The translations under genes and the position numbers were made by a program. Below are positions 1-8,987 of a stretch of DNA of 64,000 nt, piece after piece. Each line of letters opens with the position of its first letter. The first letter of the stretch is position 1. Under the pieces are notes generated by a model, which worked only from the letters and a program-made list of their open reading frames with translations, had not been told where the DNA came from and searched no databases. The stretch lies in NCBI RefSeq assembly GCF_020524545.1, contig NZ_JAIVLG010000002.1, positions 248,001-312,000 on the forward strand. The letters are read 5' to 3'. This stretch comes from Microbacterium paraoxydans. GTDB taxonomy: Bacteria; Actinomycetota; Actinomycetes; Actinomycetales; Microbacteriaceae.

Positions 1-1
1 C

Positions 2-244
2 CCCGACCCGGTGAATCTCGCCTTCGGCACGCGCACGACTCTGCTGGAGCTGCTCGACGTGATGGAAGACGAACTCGGGCAACCGATCGCGCGCACCCAC
101 GTCGAGCCGCGAGCCGGCGATGTCAGGGCCTCGCAGTCCGATGGCGTGCGTCTGCGGGAGTTCTTCCCCGACGTGGCTTCCACGCCCCTCCGGGAAGGGA
201 TCGCGTCGACCGTCGACTGGTTCCGCCGAACGACCGCGCCCTGA
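2..244 (+). CDS. NAD-dependent epimerase/dehydratase, C-terminal fragment
   Basis: The reading frame is open from the window edge and gives the last 80 residues of a sugar-nucleotide epimerase/dehydratase. The block GDVRASQSDGVRLREFFPDV followed by PLREGIASTVDWF is the usual C-terminal end of UDP-glucose 4-epimerase-like short-chain dehydrogenases. It follows the substrate-binding part, and no Rossmann motif is visible because the N-terminus is outside the window. The stop codon overlaps the next start as TGATG, so the gene is co-translated with the glycosyltransferases. Making an activated sugar for the polysaccharide is the expected role; the exact substrate cannot be told from this fragment. 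Confidence 0.8.
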   Translation, partial: PDPVNLAFGTRTTLLELLDVMEDELGQPIARTHVEPRAGDVRASQSDGVRLREFFPDVASTPLREGIASTVDWFRRTTAP

Positions 245-1398
245 TGCCGAAATCCATCGTTCTGGCGACGACCGTCGATGTCTCACTCGGATTGCTCAAG
301 GGCTATCCGTCCTTCCTGGTGGCACAGGGGTGGGATGTTCACGTCGTCTCCTCGGGGGGAGAGCGCCTCGCGGCGCTCGGCGAGCTCGACGGGGTGACCG
401 TGCACGCGATCCCGATGCGCCGCGCTCCTTCGCCCTTCGCCGACGCCGCCGCGCTGCTGGCCTGGGTGCGGCTGCTTCGGAAGCTCAGCCCGGACGCCGT
501 CTCGCTCGGCACCCCGAAAGCGAGCCTGCTCGGGCTCGTCGCGGCGAGGATGCGGCGTGTTCCCGTGCGGCAGTACATCCTCCGTGGGCTCCGTCTGCAC
601 ACGACGCGCGGCCTGCTGCGGAGGATCCTCTGGTTGAGCGAGCGCGCCGCGATCGCGATGTCGACCGACGTGGTGGCGGTGAGTCGAAGTCTGCGCGATG
701 AGGCGGTGGACCTCGGCCTCGACCGCCGCGGCAGGATGAGCGTCGTCGGGGAGGGGAGCTCGAACGGCATCGACCTGGAGCAGTTCGACGCCGGGCGGTT
801 CACCACTGCGGAGACCGAGCAGCGTGCGGCGTCGCTGGCGCTGCGACCGGGAGTGCCGACGATCGGGTTCGTCGGCAGGCTCACCAGGGACAAAGGCATC
901 GACACCTTGCTGAAGGCCGTCGAACGCGTCCAGGTCGCCACTCCGGTCGATCTGCTCCTCATCGGCGGGTTCGACGATGAGGAGGCGGAGTCGTGGATTG
1001 ACGGTGCCCGCTCACGCGGCGTGCACGTGACGGTGGTCGACCATGTGGCCGACCCGGCCCCGTACATCGCCATGTTCGATGTCGCATGCATCCCCTCGCT
1101 GCGGGAGGGATTCTGCAATGCGGCGGCCGAAGCATCGGCGATGGGTGTCCCCGTCGTGGGAACGCGGGTCACCGGAATGGTTGATCCCATCCTCGACGGC
1201 GAGACGGGTCTGCTTTCCGCACCGGGCGACGATCGGGCGCTGGCGGCGCACTTGTCCGCGCTGCTGACGGACCCGGAGAGGGCGGCGGACCTCGGGCGCG
1301 CAGGCGCCGTCTTCATCCGCGACAACTACGAACGCTCCTCCGTGCAGAGCCGCTACGAGGCACGGCTGGCCGCCTCGACGACAGGGACGGATTCATGA
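244..1398 (+). CDS. GT4-family glycosyltransferase
   Basis: This 384-residue protein has the two-lobed layout of a GT-B glycosyltransferase. The N-terminal lobe has the acceptor-side pattern YPSFLVAQGWDVHVVSSGGERL. The C-terminal lobe begins at PTIGFVGRLTRDKGIDTLLKAV and contains the nucleotide-sugar-binding EX7E motif in EGFCNAAAEASAMGVPVV. The family transfers a sugar from a nucleotide donor to a lipid-linked acceptor on the cytoplasmic face of the membrane. The ATG start overlaps the upstream stop by one base, and the stop overlaps the next start by four bases. Family assignment is firm; donor and linkage are unknown. Confidence 0.9.
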   Translation: MPKSIVLATTVDVSLGLLKGYPSFLVAQGWDVHVVSSGGERLAALGELDGVTVHAIPMRRAPSPFADAAALLAWVRLLRKLSPDAVSLGTPKASLLGLVAARMRRVPVRQYILRGLRLHTTRGLLRRILWLSERAAIAMSTDVVAVSRSLRDEAVDLGLDRRGRMSVVGEGSSNGIDLEQFDAGRFTTAETEQRAASLALRPGVPTIGFVGRLTRDKGIDTLLKAVERVQVATPVDLLLIGGFDDEEAESWIDGARSRGVHVTVVDHVADPAPYIAMFDVACIPSLREGFCNAAAEASAMGVPVVGTRVTGMVDPILDGETGLLSAPGDDRALAAHLSALLTDPERAADLGRAGAVFIRDNYERSSVQSRYEARLAASTTGTDS

Positions 1399-3731
1399 CG
1401 ACCGCGCAGGATTCACCCGGAGGGCGATCGTCCACCTCCTCGTCGCGGCCGATCATGCAGGTCTTCTCTGCGCTCGATCGTGGGGGAGCGGAGCTGCGGA
1501 CGATCGACATCCTGCGTGCAAGCGGGACGTCCGTGCAGTTCCTCGCGGCATCCGGACGTGTGGGTGCTCTCGACGAAACGCTCGAGCGCGAGGGGCACAC
1601 GATCCACCGGCTGCGCGTGCGCGGACCGGTCAGCGCTGTCAAGGCCGCGCGCTTGATTCGGCGTCAGGGTATCGAGGTGGTGCACGCGCACCTCGGCGGC
1701 GCATCGGGAATGATCCTCGTCGCGGCGTGGGCCGGTGGTGCGCGCGTGCGCATCGCGCACAGCAGGAGTGATGGGGTTGGGGGGCGATCTACCCCGCTCA
1801 AGCGCACCTATCTCGCACTCTCGCGTGCGCTCGTCCGCGTCTTCGCGACCGACATCGTCGGTGTGAGCCCGTCGGCGCTGGAGGGCTCAGGACTCCTCCG
1901 GGGAAAGTGGCGGACCAGGGCGACCGTGATTCCCAATGGCCTCGATGCCGCCGCACTCCGCCTGCGTGCGGAGCAGGGGAGGGGCGATCGTGAAGAGGCC
2001 GAGGGGACGCTGGTGGTCGCCAGCGTCGCTCGCGCCGAGCCGGCGAAGAACCGGATGCGCGCGATCCGCGTGTGGAGCGAGCTGGCTCGCGGGACGACGA
2101 CCACCCTGCGACTCATCGGAGGGTTGCACCCATCCGAACGCGAGGAAGCCGACCGGGTGGCGCTCTTCGACCACGTCGCTGCCACCGGCTCACGCATCGA
2201 GTTCGTCGGTGAGACCGTTCAGGTCGCCGAGGAGATCGGTGCGTCCGACGTTCTCCTGGTCACATCGATGCGCGAAGGGCTGCCCGGCGTGGTGCTGGAG
2301 TCACTGGCGTGCGGGACCCCGGTCGTGAGCACCGACCTGCCCGGGGTCCAGTGGATCGCGGGACAGGTGGCGGGCGTGAGCATGCTGTCCCTCGATGCGA
2401 AAGACCGGGCCTGGGCCGCTGCTCTCGAGGCTGCCCCGCGCGATCGTGACGCGATCGCCCGTTCGTTCGCCGACAGCCGGTTCCAGCTCGATACGGCGAC
2501 CGCAGCGCACCTCGCCCTCTGGCGGATGTCCGGCTCTCGGCCCTTCCCCCGCGTGCTGAAGTTCTTCAGCCTCGTCAAGTTGCACCGCGACGAGTCCGGC
2601 GCGTACCGCGCCCTCACGCCGCTGATGTCCAACGAAGAGTGGGCTCCGTTCCTCGAGGTGTTCGACCGGGTGGAGATCTTCACCAGGGTCGAGGAGTCGG
2701 TGGTGAGCGGAGACGGCTATCTTCTCGACGACGAGCGCATCCGTGTGACTCCTCTGCCGTTCTACGACGGCTGGCGATCCTATTTCCGGCAGGCGCGTCG
2801 TATCCGCACGGCTATTGATGCGGCGACCCGGGACAACGGGGCCGCCTACGGCGTGTGGGCCCCCAACCAGATCGTGGCGCACGTGGCTCGGCGCGCGAAG
2901 GCGAAAGACGCCGAGCTGCTGGTCCGTCTGATCGGCGACCCGGAGGACGTGCTGACCGCCATCGTCCCCCGGCCGTTCGGCGCCGTGCTCGGGCGGTTCT
3001 CCCGCGCATCCACGGCGGCAGCCGTCCGCAAGGCGACGGCGGTGGTCTACGTCACGCTGCGCGCTCTCCAAGCGAAGTACCCTGCCGCGACCGGAACGGC
3101 GGTCCTCGCGCGCACGAACCTCAGACTGTCGCCGGAGATCCTCGAGATCGAGAAGAAGGAATACGCCGACTTCCTCGCCGGTGGACCCGTGTCGGTCATC
3201 GCCGTCGGCAGCCAGCAGCAGAACTACAAGGGACACGACCTGCTGATCGACGCGGTTGCCGCCCTCCGACGCAGCGGCAGGGAGGTGAACTTGACCCTGG
3301 TCGGGCAGGGCGCGTTGCACTCCAGGCTGGTCGATCAGGCGGAGCTGGCGGGCGTGCCGGTCAACTTCGTGCCCAGGGCCGGGAGCACTGTCGATGTCGC
3401 GCGATTGGTCGTGAGTCACGATATCCTCGTGATGCCCTCGAGGACCGAGGGGATGCCGAAGGCGCTTCTGGAAGCGATGTCGGTCGGGGTCTTCACCCTC
3501 GGCTCGAGTGTGGGAGGCATGGTGGAAGTGCTCGACTCGTCGTTCCGGTTTGAGCCCGATGACACCGAGGCACTCGCGAAGCGCCTCGGTCACTTCATCG
3601 ACCACCGCGAGGACGTTCCCGCCGCGGTCGAGAAGCAGCGGGCGGCATTCGAGAAGATCTGGCACGAGCACTCCGGTGCCGAGGTCATGCAGCGGTTCCT
3701 CACAGGGTGGTCGGGTCATCGTGACGCATGA
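1395..3731 (+). CDS. Tandem two-domain GT4 glycosyltransferase
   Basis: At 778 residues this is about twice the length of a GT4 enzyme and contains two GT-B units in series. The first unit, about residues 18-375, starts with QVFSALDRGGAELRTIDIL and carries an EX7E motif at about 294-302 (EGLPGVVLE). The second unit begins near residue 385 (FPRVLKFFSLVKLHRDESG) and carries EGMPKALLE at 685-693. An in-frame ATG at 2526 (residue 378) sits at the joint, so the second unit could also be made separately. Two sequential sugar additions by one polypeptide is the simplest reading. The gene lies in the EPS operon with start and stop overlaps on both sides. Confidence 0.85.
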   Translation: MTTAQDSPGGRSSTSSSRPIMQVFSALDRGGAELRTIDILRASGTSVQFLAASGRVGALDETLEREGHTIHRLRVRGPVSAVKAARLIRRQGIEVVHAHLGGASGMILVAAWAGGARVRIAHSRSDGVGGRSTPLKRTYLALSRALVRVFATDIVGVSPSALEGSGLLRGKWRTRATVIPNGLDAAALRLRAEQGRGDREEAEGTLVVASVARAEPAKNRMRAIRVWSELARGTTTTLRLIGGLHPSEREEADRVALFDHVAATGSRIEFVGETVQVAEEIGASDVLLVTSMREGLPGVVLESLACGTPVVSTDLPGVQWIAGQVAGVSMLSLDAKDRAWAAALEAAPRDRDAIARSFADSRFQLDTATAAHLALWRMSGSRPFPRVLKFFSLVKLHRDESGAYRALTPLMSNEEWAPFLEVFDRVEIFTRVEESVVSGDGYLLDDERIRVTPLPFYDGWRSYFRQARRIRTAIDAATRDNGAAYGVWAPNQIVAHVARRAKAKDAELLVRLIGDPEDVLTAIVPRPFGAVLGRFSRASTAAAVRKATAVVYVTLRALQAKYPAATGTAVLARTNLRLSPEILEIEKKEYADFLAGGPVSVIAVGSQQQNYKGHDLLIDAVAALRRSGREVNLTLVGQGALHSRLVDQAELAGVPVNFVPRAGSTVDVARLVVSHDILVMPSRTEGMPKALLEAMSVGVFTLGSSVGGMVEVLDSSFRFEPDDTEALAKRLGHFIDHREDVPAAVEKQRAAFEKIWHEHSGAEVMQRFLTGWSGHRDA

Positions 3732-4338
3732 GAGACACACCGAAAGCGCCGCCTCTCCGCTCCGTGGCGCACGCCGCGGGAGAGATCTGTACCAACAGGC
3801 GCTACCGCTGATCCGCGCACTCGACCGAGTCGTCTCCGCGCTCCCCCGCGGCATGCGTCTCCGACTCATCAACTTCCGGCCGACATCGGATGGCAAGATC
3901 GCCCGACTGGTGCGCTTCGTGGCGCTGCGCACGGTTGCTGCATCGTGCGGCGATCTCGTGGACGTGCATCGCGACTGCGATTTGCTCGGCGTGAGCACGC
4001 TGCATCTCGGTTCGCGGGTCAGCATCCATCCGAAGTGCTACATCGATGCCTCCGGGAGCATCACCATCGGCGACGACGTCTCCATCGCCCACCACGCGAC
4101 CATCCTGTCGACGACCCACACCTGGGCGGACGCCGATCTCCCGATCAGGGATCAGCCGCTGACCGCGGCCCCGACCCGGATCGCGTCGAACGTGTGGATC
4201 GGGGCGGGTGCTCGCATCATGGCAGGCGTGACGATCGAGGAGCGGGTCATCGTCGCAGCCGGTGCAGTGGTGACGCGCGATGTGCCGTCCGGCGTCATCG
4301 TCGGGGGAGTGCCAGCGAGGGTGATCCGTGCGATCTGA
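3721..4338 (+). CDS. Hexapeptide-repeat acyltransferase (LbH family)
   Basis: The protein has 205 residues. Its C-terminal half is a left-handed beta-helix of hexapeptide repeats: SITIGDDVSIAHHATIL, NVWIGAGARIMAGVTIEERVIVAAGAVVTRD and the closing VPSGVIVGGVPARVIRAI typical of sugar O- or N-acetyltransferases. The STTHTW segment resembles the catalytic histidine region of that family. The GTG at 3721, which overlaps the preceding gene by 11 bases, was chosen because longer readings run into the previous gene with no similarity. In this locus it probably acetylates a sugar of the repeat unit. Confidence 0.85.
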   Translation: MTHERHTESAASPLRGARRGRDLYQQALPLIRALDRVVSALPRGMRLRLINFRPTSDGKIARLVRFVALRTVAASCGDLVDVHRDCDLLGVSTLHLGSRVSIHPKCYIDASGSITIGDDVSIAHHATILSTTHTWADADLPIRDQPLTAAPTRIASNVWIGAGARIMAGVTIEERVIVAAGAVVTRDVPSGVIVGGVPARVIRAI

Positions 4339-5767
4339 GACGTCCACGGTCGACAGCGCGGTCGACACGCCAACCGCCGAGGTGTTCGTGCTCGCCGGCG
4401 CCGACCGATCGCGTGCCACCCGGTTCCTGTTCGTCTGGGTCGCGATCCTGGTCTTCCTGTTCGTGCAGTCGGAGCTGGCTTCCCCCGAGCGGAATGTGCT
4501 CGCCGTCGAAGCTGTCGTGATCTTCGCGTTCGGGGTGTATTGCCTGAGCCGGAGCATGGCGGCAGGGTTCTGGTCTCCCGCCGCGCTGTTCCTCCTGGTG
4601 CTCGCGATCTTCCATATCAGCCTCGTGGTGCACATGCTCACCGGAGTCGACCCGGAGCTGCCCAGGCTCGCGGACTACGCCTGGTTCGACGGACCGGCTG
4701 GGGCCGCGGCGCTGCATCTCACCTCGATCGGGATGGCTGCGTATACCGCGGCTGCGCTGCTGCGGGTGGCACTGCACCACGACCGGGTGCGCGTAGCTCG
4801 CGACGACGACGACCGATTGGCCGCACGCTTCGCGGGAATCGGTGCCTTCGTGCTGCTCGTGGGTGTGCTGGGCTGGTTCTGGATCGCGAGCAGCACCGTG
4901 GGATTCGGTGGCATCACGGGGTCGTACCAGAGCTTCCTCGCCGCGACGCAGGCCACTGACATCCACTTGACCTATCCGTTGATCGCTGTGGGGCTGGGCC
5001 TTGCCGTGATGACACCGCTCCGCGCGCTTCAGAAGGTGGCGCTCGTGCTGTTCGCGGTGTTCGCCGTGTTCGGCTTCTTCCTCGGTTTGCGCGGTGAAGT
5101 GCTCTTCCCGCTCGCGGTCGCCGTCTCGATCATGGCGACCAGGCGGAAGATGCCCAACTTCGCCCTCGTCGCCATCGGCGGACTCCTGCTGCTGACGCTG
5201 ATCAACGCGGCGAAGCAGATTCGGCAGGCGGGTCTCGGGGAATCCGGCTTCAGCTTGCAGGACGCGACTCCGCTTGCGGCGCTGTCTGAGCTCGGCCAGA
5301 CGATGCGGGTGGTCGCTACTGTCGTGAACTGGCACGAGTTCGGCGGCGAGCCGTTCCGCGGTGGCGACACCTACACCGTCGCGGTCTCGCGACTCGCCGA
5401 ACAGCTGTTCCTCTCGGAGCGCCCGTCAGCCGCCACCGACTTCCGTCTGTTCAATGTGGAGATCTCCACGCGGGCGGGCAACATCGGCGGATCAATGATC
5501 GGTGAGGCGTATCACAACCTCGATGTCGGGGGAGTCGCGCTGGTACTCGCGCTCGCCGGGCTGCTGTTCGCGAGCTTCTCCCTGGGCCGCAGGTCTCCGC
5601 TGGAGCTCGCGCTCTACGTCGTGATCGCGGTGCCGCTCTACAACCACATCCGCAACTCCTTCGTGCCCGTCATCCCCAGCATCGCCGTCGGCGTCATCCT
5701 GGTGCTGGTGATATATGCCACCCGTCGGATGACGGTGTCGAGGAGCAGGGCCGGCGCGCGTGCGTAG
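4328..5767 (+). CDS. Wzy-like oligosaccharide repeat-unit polymerase
   Basis: This is a 479-residue, very hydrophobic protein with about ten to twelve predicted membrane segments, beginning with FLFVWVAILVFLFVQSEL near residue 35. A long outside loop around residues 320-390 carries charged, conserved-looking stretches such as SERPSAATDFRLFNVEIS and GNIGGSMIGEAYHNLDVGG. The latter resembles the glycine-rich end of O-antigen polymerases. The topology and the position beside a flippase and glycosyltransferases support a Wzy role, joining undecaprenyl-linked repeat units on the outer face of the membrane. Sequence conservation in this family is low, so the call rests partly on context. The start overlaps the acyltransferase gene by 11 bases. 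Confidence 0.75.
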   Translation: MRSETSTVDSAVDTPTAEVFVLAGADRSRATRFLFVWVAILVFLFVQSELASPERNVLAVEAVVIFAFGVYCLSRSMAAGFWSPAALFLLVLAIFHISLVVHMLTGVDPELPRLADYAWFDGPAGAAALHLTSIGMAAYTAAALLRVALHHDRVRVARDDDDRLAARFAGIGAFVLLVGVLGWFWIASSTVGFGGITGSYQSFLAATQATDIHLTYPLIAVGLGLAVMTPLRALQKVALVLFAVFAVFGFFLGLRGEVLFPLAVAVSIMATRRKMPNFALVAIGGLLLLTLINAAKQIRQAGLGESGFSLQDATPLAALSELGQTMRVVATVVNWHEFGGEPFRGGDTYTVAVSRLAEQLFLSERPSAATDFRLFNVEISTRAGNIGGSMIGEAYHNLDVGGVALVLALAGLLFASFSLGRRSPLELALYVVIAVPLYNHIRNSFVPVIPSIAVGVILVLVIYATRRMTVSRSRAGARA

Positions 5768-7019
5768 GGTGCTGCGACTGATCCGCGCCGGGGTTGGCAG
5801 CAGAGCCGGCCGCACCACCGCGTGGTCGTTCACGAACGTGGCTCTGGCGACGGTGGTTGGGGTCCTCACCGCGCGGATGCTCGGCGTCGACCTTCGAGGT
5901 GTACTCGGCATCTTCGTTTCGGTCGCAGGACTCGCCGTGCTCGTCGGCACGCTGGGAACGAACGTGGCGATCCGCAGACTGCTGCCGCGCAACGAGGTCG
6001 GGCCGAAGCAGTACATTCGGGTCAGCGCCCTGCTGTTCGTGTGCCACCTCGTTCTGCTCTACGCGATCGTGTGGGGACTCAGCGTGTGGGTCGATGCGAC
6101 CTTCGCCGAGCCGTTCGTGGCCGCGGCCTTCCTCGCCTACGGCGGCGCGTACTTCTGGTCGAACCAGCTGCTGGACCTGATGAACGCCTCAGGGCTGATG
6201 TCGAGATCGGCGGCGACGAACGCGTTCGGCACGGCGGTGTGCGTGGCGGCCCTGGTGGTCGCAGCGCTCAGCGGGGCGGGCTTCGAGGGCATCGTTCTCT
6301 GCTACTTCGTGTCGATGGTCGGGCAGATCGGGATCGGACTGTTCATCCTCCGCCATTCGTTCGAGCGCGAGTCGCAGCCGGGCGGGGGCGGTCGCCTGCT
6401 CCGGCTGGGGCCGAAGCTGCTAGGTCTCAACCTCGGACAGGCAATCGCGTATCGTGCCGATACTGCGCTCATCGGTGCGCTCGGCTCGGCGAGCGCGGCG
6501 GGCATCTACGCGGTCGCGACGACACCGGCCTCGGTGCTGACCATGCCGGCGACGGCGCTCAGCCAGGTGATGATGCACGACGTTGCCGCAGGCAAGGTCT
6601 CGTTCCGCGGCGTCGTCCGCCGCGTGCTGCTGATGATGGCAGGACTCGCTGTGCTCGTCCTCGTCGGCTGGGCGCTCGCCGATCTGCTCATCGGCATCCT
6701 CTATGGGGCGGCGTTCGCCGAAGCCGCGGGCGTGCTGAGAGTGCTGTTGCTCGCTCAGCTGCTCCTCGTGCCGTTCATCGTCCTTTCGCGCGTGGTCGTG
6801 GCCTGCGGGGCCACCTGGTCCGCCAGCGTGCCCGGTATCGTCGGGGCCGTCGCATTGATCTTCATCGGAGTGTTGTTGATTCCCGACCTCGGGGCGTTCG
6901 GTGGTGCCTGGGCGAGCGTCTGCGCGTACAGCATGATGTCGATAGTGAGCTTCTTCCAGGCGTATCGGCGTCGCGAGAAGCTCGTGCGTCCGAGGTCAGA
7001 GGACGACGGAGCAGCGTGA
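5760..7019 (+). CDS. Wzx-like polysaccharide flippase
   Basis: The 419-residue protein has about twelve to fourteen hydrophobic segments. It starts RAGRTTAWSFTNVALATVVGVLTARMLG, the N-terminal pattern of the oligosaccharide flippase (MOP) superfamily. A mid-protein segment GLNLGQAIAYRADTALIGALGSASAAGIYAVATTPASV is the repeated half characteristic of that fold. It would move undecaprenyl-linked repeat units across the membrane before polymerisation. The GTG start overlaps the polymerase gene by eight bases. No catalytic residues are expected, and substrate specificity cannot be read from the sequence. Confidence 0.85.
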   Translation: MRRVLRLIRAGVGSRAGRTTAWSFTNVALATVVGVLTARMLGVDLRGVLGIFVSVAGLAVLVGTLGTNVAIRRLLPRNEVGPKQYIRVSALLFVCHLVLLYAIVWGLSVWVDATFAEPFVAAAFLAYGGAYFWSNQLLDLMNASGLMSRSAATNAFGTAVCVAALVVAALSGAGFEGIVLCYFVSMVGQIGIGLFILRHSFERESQPGGGGRLLRLGPKLLGLNLGQAIAYRADTALIGALGSASAAGIYAVATTPASVLTMPATALSQVMMHDVAAGKVSFRGVVRRVLLMMAGLAVLVLVGWALADLLIGILYGAAFAEAAGVLRVLLLAQLLLVPFIVLSRVVVACGATWSASVPGIVGAVALIFIGVLLIPDLGAFGGAWASVCAYSMMSIVSFFQAYRRREKLVRPRSEDDGAA

Positions 7020-7035
7020 GGGGAGCGGGAGACCG

Positions 7036-7569
7036 ATGGTGAGAAGGTTCAGCAGGTCGGTGCTGAGATGGTGGCAGTTTCGTCGAGACCCGATCCGGGC
7101 CGCGCGCAGAATCGGGGTGACGGTCGGGTCGCGGTGCCGTTTCCTCGGCGTCTCGGCGTCCACTTTCGGATCGGAGCCCTACCTGATCTCGATCGGCGAC
7201 CACGTCACGATCACCGGTGAGACCCGTTTCATCACGCACGACGGCGGCGTGTGGGTGCTCAGGGATGCGCACCCCGACCTGGATGTGGTCGCTCCCATCA
7301 CCGTCGGCGACAACGTCTTCATCGGGCTTCGTGTCACGATCCTCCCCGGAGTGACCATCGGCGACAACGTCGTGATCGCGGCAGGCAGCGTGGTGACGCG
7401 ATCGTTCGACGGCGACGTCGTGATCGGGGGAGTGCCGGCGCGTGTGCTGCGCCCTCTCGACGAGTACGAGAAGACCGCGGTCGCGACGGGGATCCGTGTC
7501 AAGGGACTGAACCCGGAAGAGAAGCGAGCCGCACTGATGGAGCGCTTCTCCACCGAGCGCGCGGACTGA
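7036..7569 (+). CDS. Hexapeptide-repeat acyltransferase (LbH family)
   Basis: This second small acyltransferase of the locus (177 residues) has hexapeptide turns at LISIGDHVTITGETRFITHDGG and PITVGDNVFIGLRVTILPGVTIGDNVVIAAGSVVTRSFDGDVVIGGVPARVLRPL. The FITHDGG histidine segment matches the active-site region of galactoside/maltose-type O-acetyltransferases. The ATG at 7036 has a purine-rich Shine-Dalgarno stretch (GGGAGCGGGAG) just upstream. It is the last plus-strand gene of this run and converges on the UDP-sugar dehydrogenase. It differs clearly from the acyltransferase at 3.7-4.3 kb, so two different acyl groups or positions are likely. Confidence 0.85.
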   Translation: MVRRFSRSVLRWWQFRRDPIRAARRIGVTVGSRCRFLGVSASTFGSEPYLISIGDHVTITGETRFITHDGGVWVLRDAHPDLDVVAPITVGDNVFIGLRVTILPGVTIGDNVVIAAGSVVTRSFDGDVVIGGVPARVLRPLDEYEKTAVATGIRVKGLNPEEKRAALMERFSTERAD

Positions 7570-7595
7570 GGTCCTCTGCGCACAACGGATGCTCT

Positions 7596-8867
7596 CTAGA
7601 GCAGCGACACGTTCTCGGTGCGGCGCACCCGGTTCCGGGTGTCGAGCACGCTCGTTCCGGAGTCGGCGACCACGTCGTAGTCGAAGTCATCGTGGTCGGT
7701 GACGACGATCACCACATCCTGCTCCGAGATGAGCAGTTCACTGAACTCGGCGCGTGCGACGCTCATCGGCCAGTTCGCCGCCGAGACGTGCGGGTCGACG
7801 GCGGTGAGGTCGGCTCCGTACCGGTTCAGGAGCTCGATGATGCGGATGGACGGCGATTCGCGGCTGTCGCCGGAGTTCTTCTTGTAGGCGATGCCGAGTA
7901 GCAGCACCTTGGCGCCGTTCAGGGCCTTCTGATCGTTGTTCAGCAGCTCGATGGTGCGCTGGACGACATAATCGGGCTGGTGCTCGTTGAGGTCGTTCGC
8001 GAGCTCGACGAAACGAAAGCTCTGGCCGAGCGTGCGGCGCACTTGCCAGGAGAGGTAGCTCGGATCGACGGGCAGGCAGTGCCCGCCCACGCCGGGTCCC
8101 GGCGTGAACTTCATGAACCCGAACGGTTTGGTGGCCGCTGCGTCGATGGCCTCCCACACGTTGACGCCGAGCTGATTCGCGAAGATCGCGAGCTCGTTCA
8201 CGAGCGCGATGTTGACGTGCCGGAACGTGTTCTCCAGGAGTTTCGTCAGCTCAGCCTCCTTCGGCGTCGTCACCGGGACGGTGCGCTCGACGAGCGAGGA
8301 GTAGAAGCCATCGACGTGCTCCAGTGACGTCGCGTCGATGCCGGAGACGACCTTGGGCGTGTTGACGAAGGAGTAGACCTTGTTGCCCGGGTCGATGCGC
8401 TCCGGGCTGTATCCGGCGTAGAAGTCGACGCCGGCACGGAGACCGGACCCCGATTCCAGGATCGGCACGAGCAACTCCTCCGTGGTGCCGGGGTAGGTCG
8501 TCGACTCCAGGATGATCGTGGCCCCGGGTGAGAGGTGCGCAGCCAGCGAGGCGCCGGCACTCTCGATGAACGTGAGGTCGGGCAGCGTTTCGCGCAACGG
8601 GGTGGGAACCGTGATCACCGCGATGCCGAAGCCGTCGATGCCGTTGTAATCCGAGGCGACGCTGTAGCGGCCGGAGGCCAGCGCGGCCTGCAACTGCGCA
8701 TCGGGGATGTCCTCCACGTACGACGTTCCCGCGGCGAGAGAGGAGACGCGGGACTTGTCCAGATCCACCCCGATCACCGTGTAGCCGACTTCGACGGCTC
8801 GCATGGCGAGCGGAAGACCCACGTAACCCTGGCCGACGACGACGACGGGACGAGAATCAGTATTCAT
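7596..8867 (-). CDS. Nucleotide-sugar (UDP-HexNAc type) 6-dehydrogenase
   Basis: This 423-residue member of the UDP-glucose/UDP-ManNAc dehydrogenase family has an N-terminal Rossmann motif VVVVGQGYVGLPLA. A central helical domain follows, with the catalytic cysteine at about residue 264 in GPGVGGHCLPVDPSYLSW. A C-terminal domain contains LLLGIAYKKNSGDSRESPS. The GGHCLPVDP form fits the WbpA/WecC-like N-acetylhexosamine dehydrogenases better than plain UDP-glucose dehydrogenase. The enzyme oxidises the sugar C6 to a uronate using two NAD+. It is transcribed towards the acyltransferase and presumably supplies an acidic sugar to the same polymer. Confidence 0.88.
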   Translation of the reverse strand: MNTDSRPVVVVGQGYVGLPLAMRAVEVGYTVIGVDLDKSRVSSLAAGTSYVEDIPDAQLQAALASGRYSVASDYNGIDGFGIAVITVPTPLRETLPDLTFIESAGASLAAHLSPGATIILESTTYPGTTEELLVPILESGSGLRAGVDFYAGYSPERIDPGNKVYSFVNTPKVVSGIDATSLEHVDGFYSSLVERTVPVTTPKEAELTKLLENTFRHVNIALVNELAIFANQLGVNVWEAIDAAATKPFGFMKFTPGPGVGGHCLPVDPSYLSWQVRRTLGQSFRFVELANDLNEHQPDYVVQRTIELLNNDQKALNGAKVLLLGIAYKKNSGDSRESPSIRIIELLNRYGADLTAVDPHVSAANWPMSVARAEFSELLISEQDVVIVVTDHDDFDYDVVADSGTSVLDTRNRVRRTENVSLL

Positions 8868-8987
8868 GTGGGGGTTCCTGTTGGTCTGTTCGGGATTCGG
8901 CGGGGATCCGGATCGTCGCCGATCGTCAGCGACCTCGGGCCGCTACCAGCTTGGCACATCGGTTGACGGTGAGACGACCGGCCGGGC

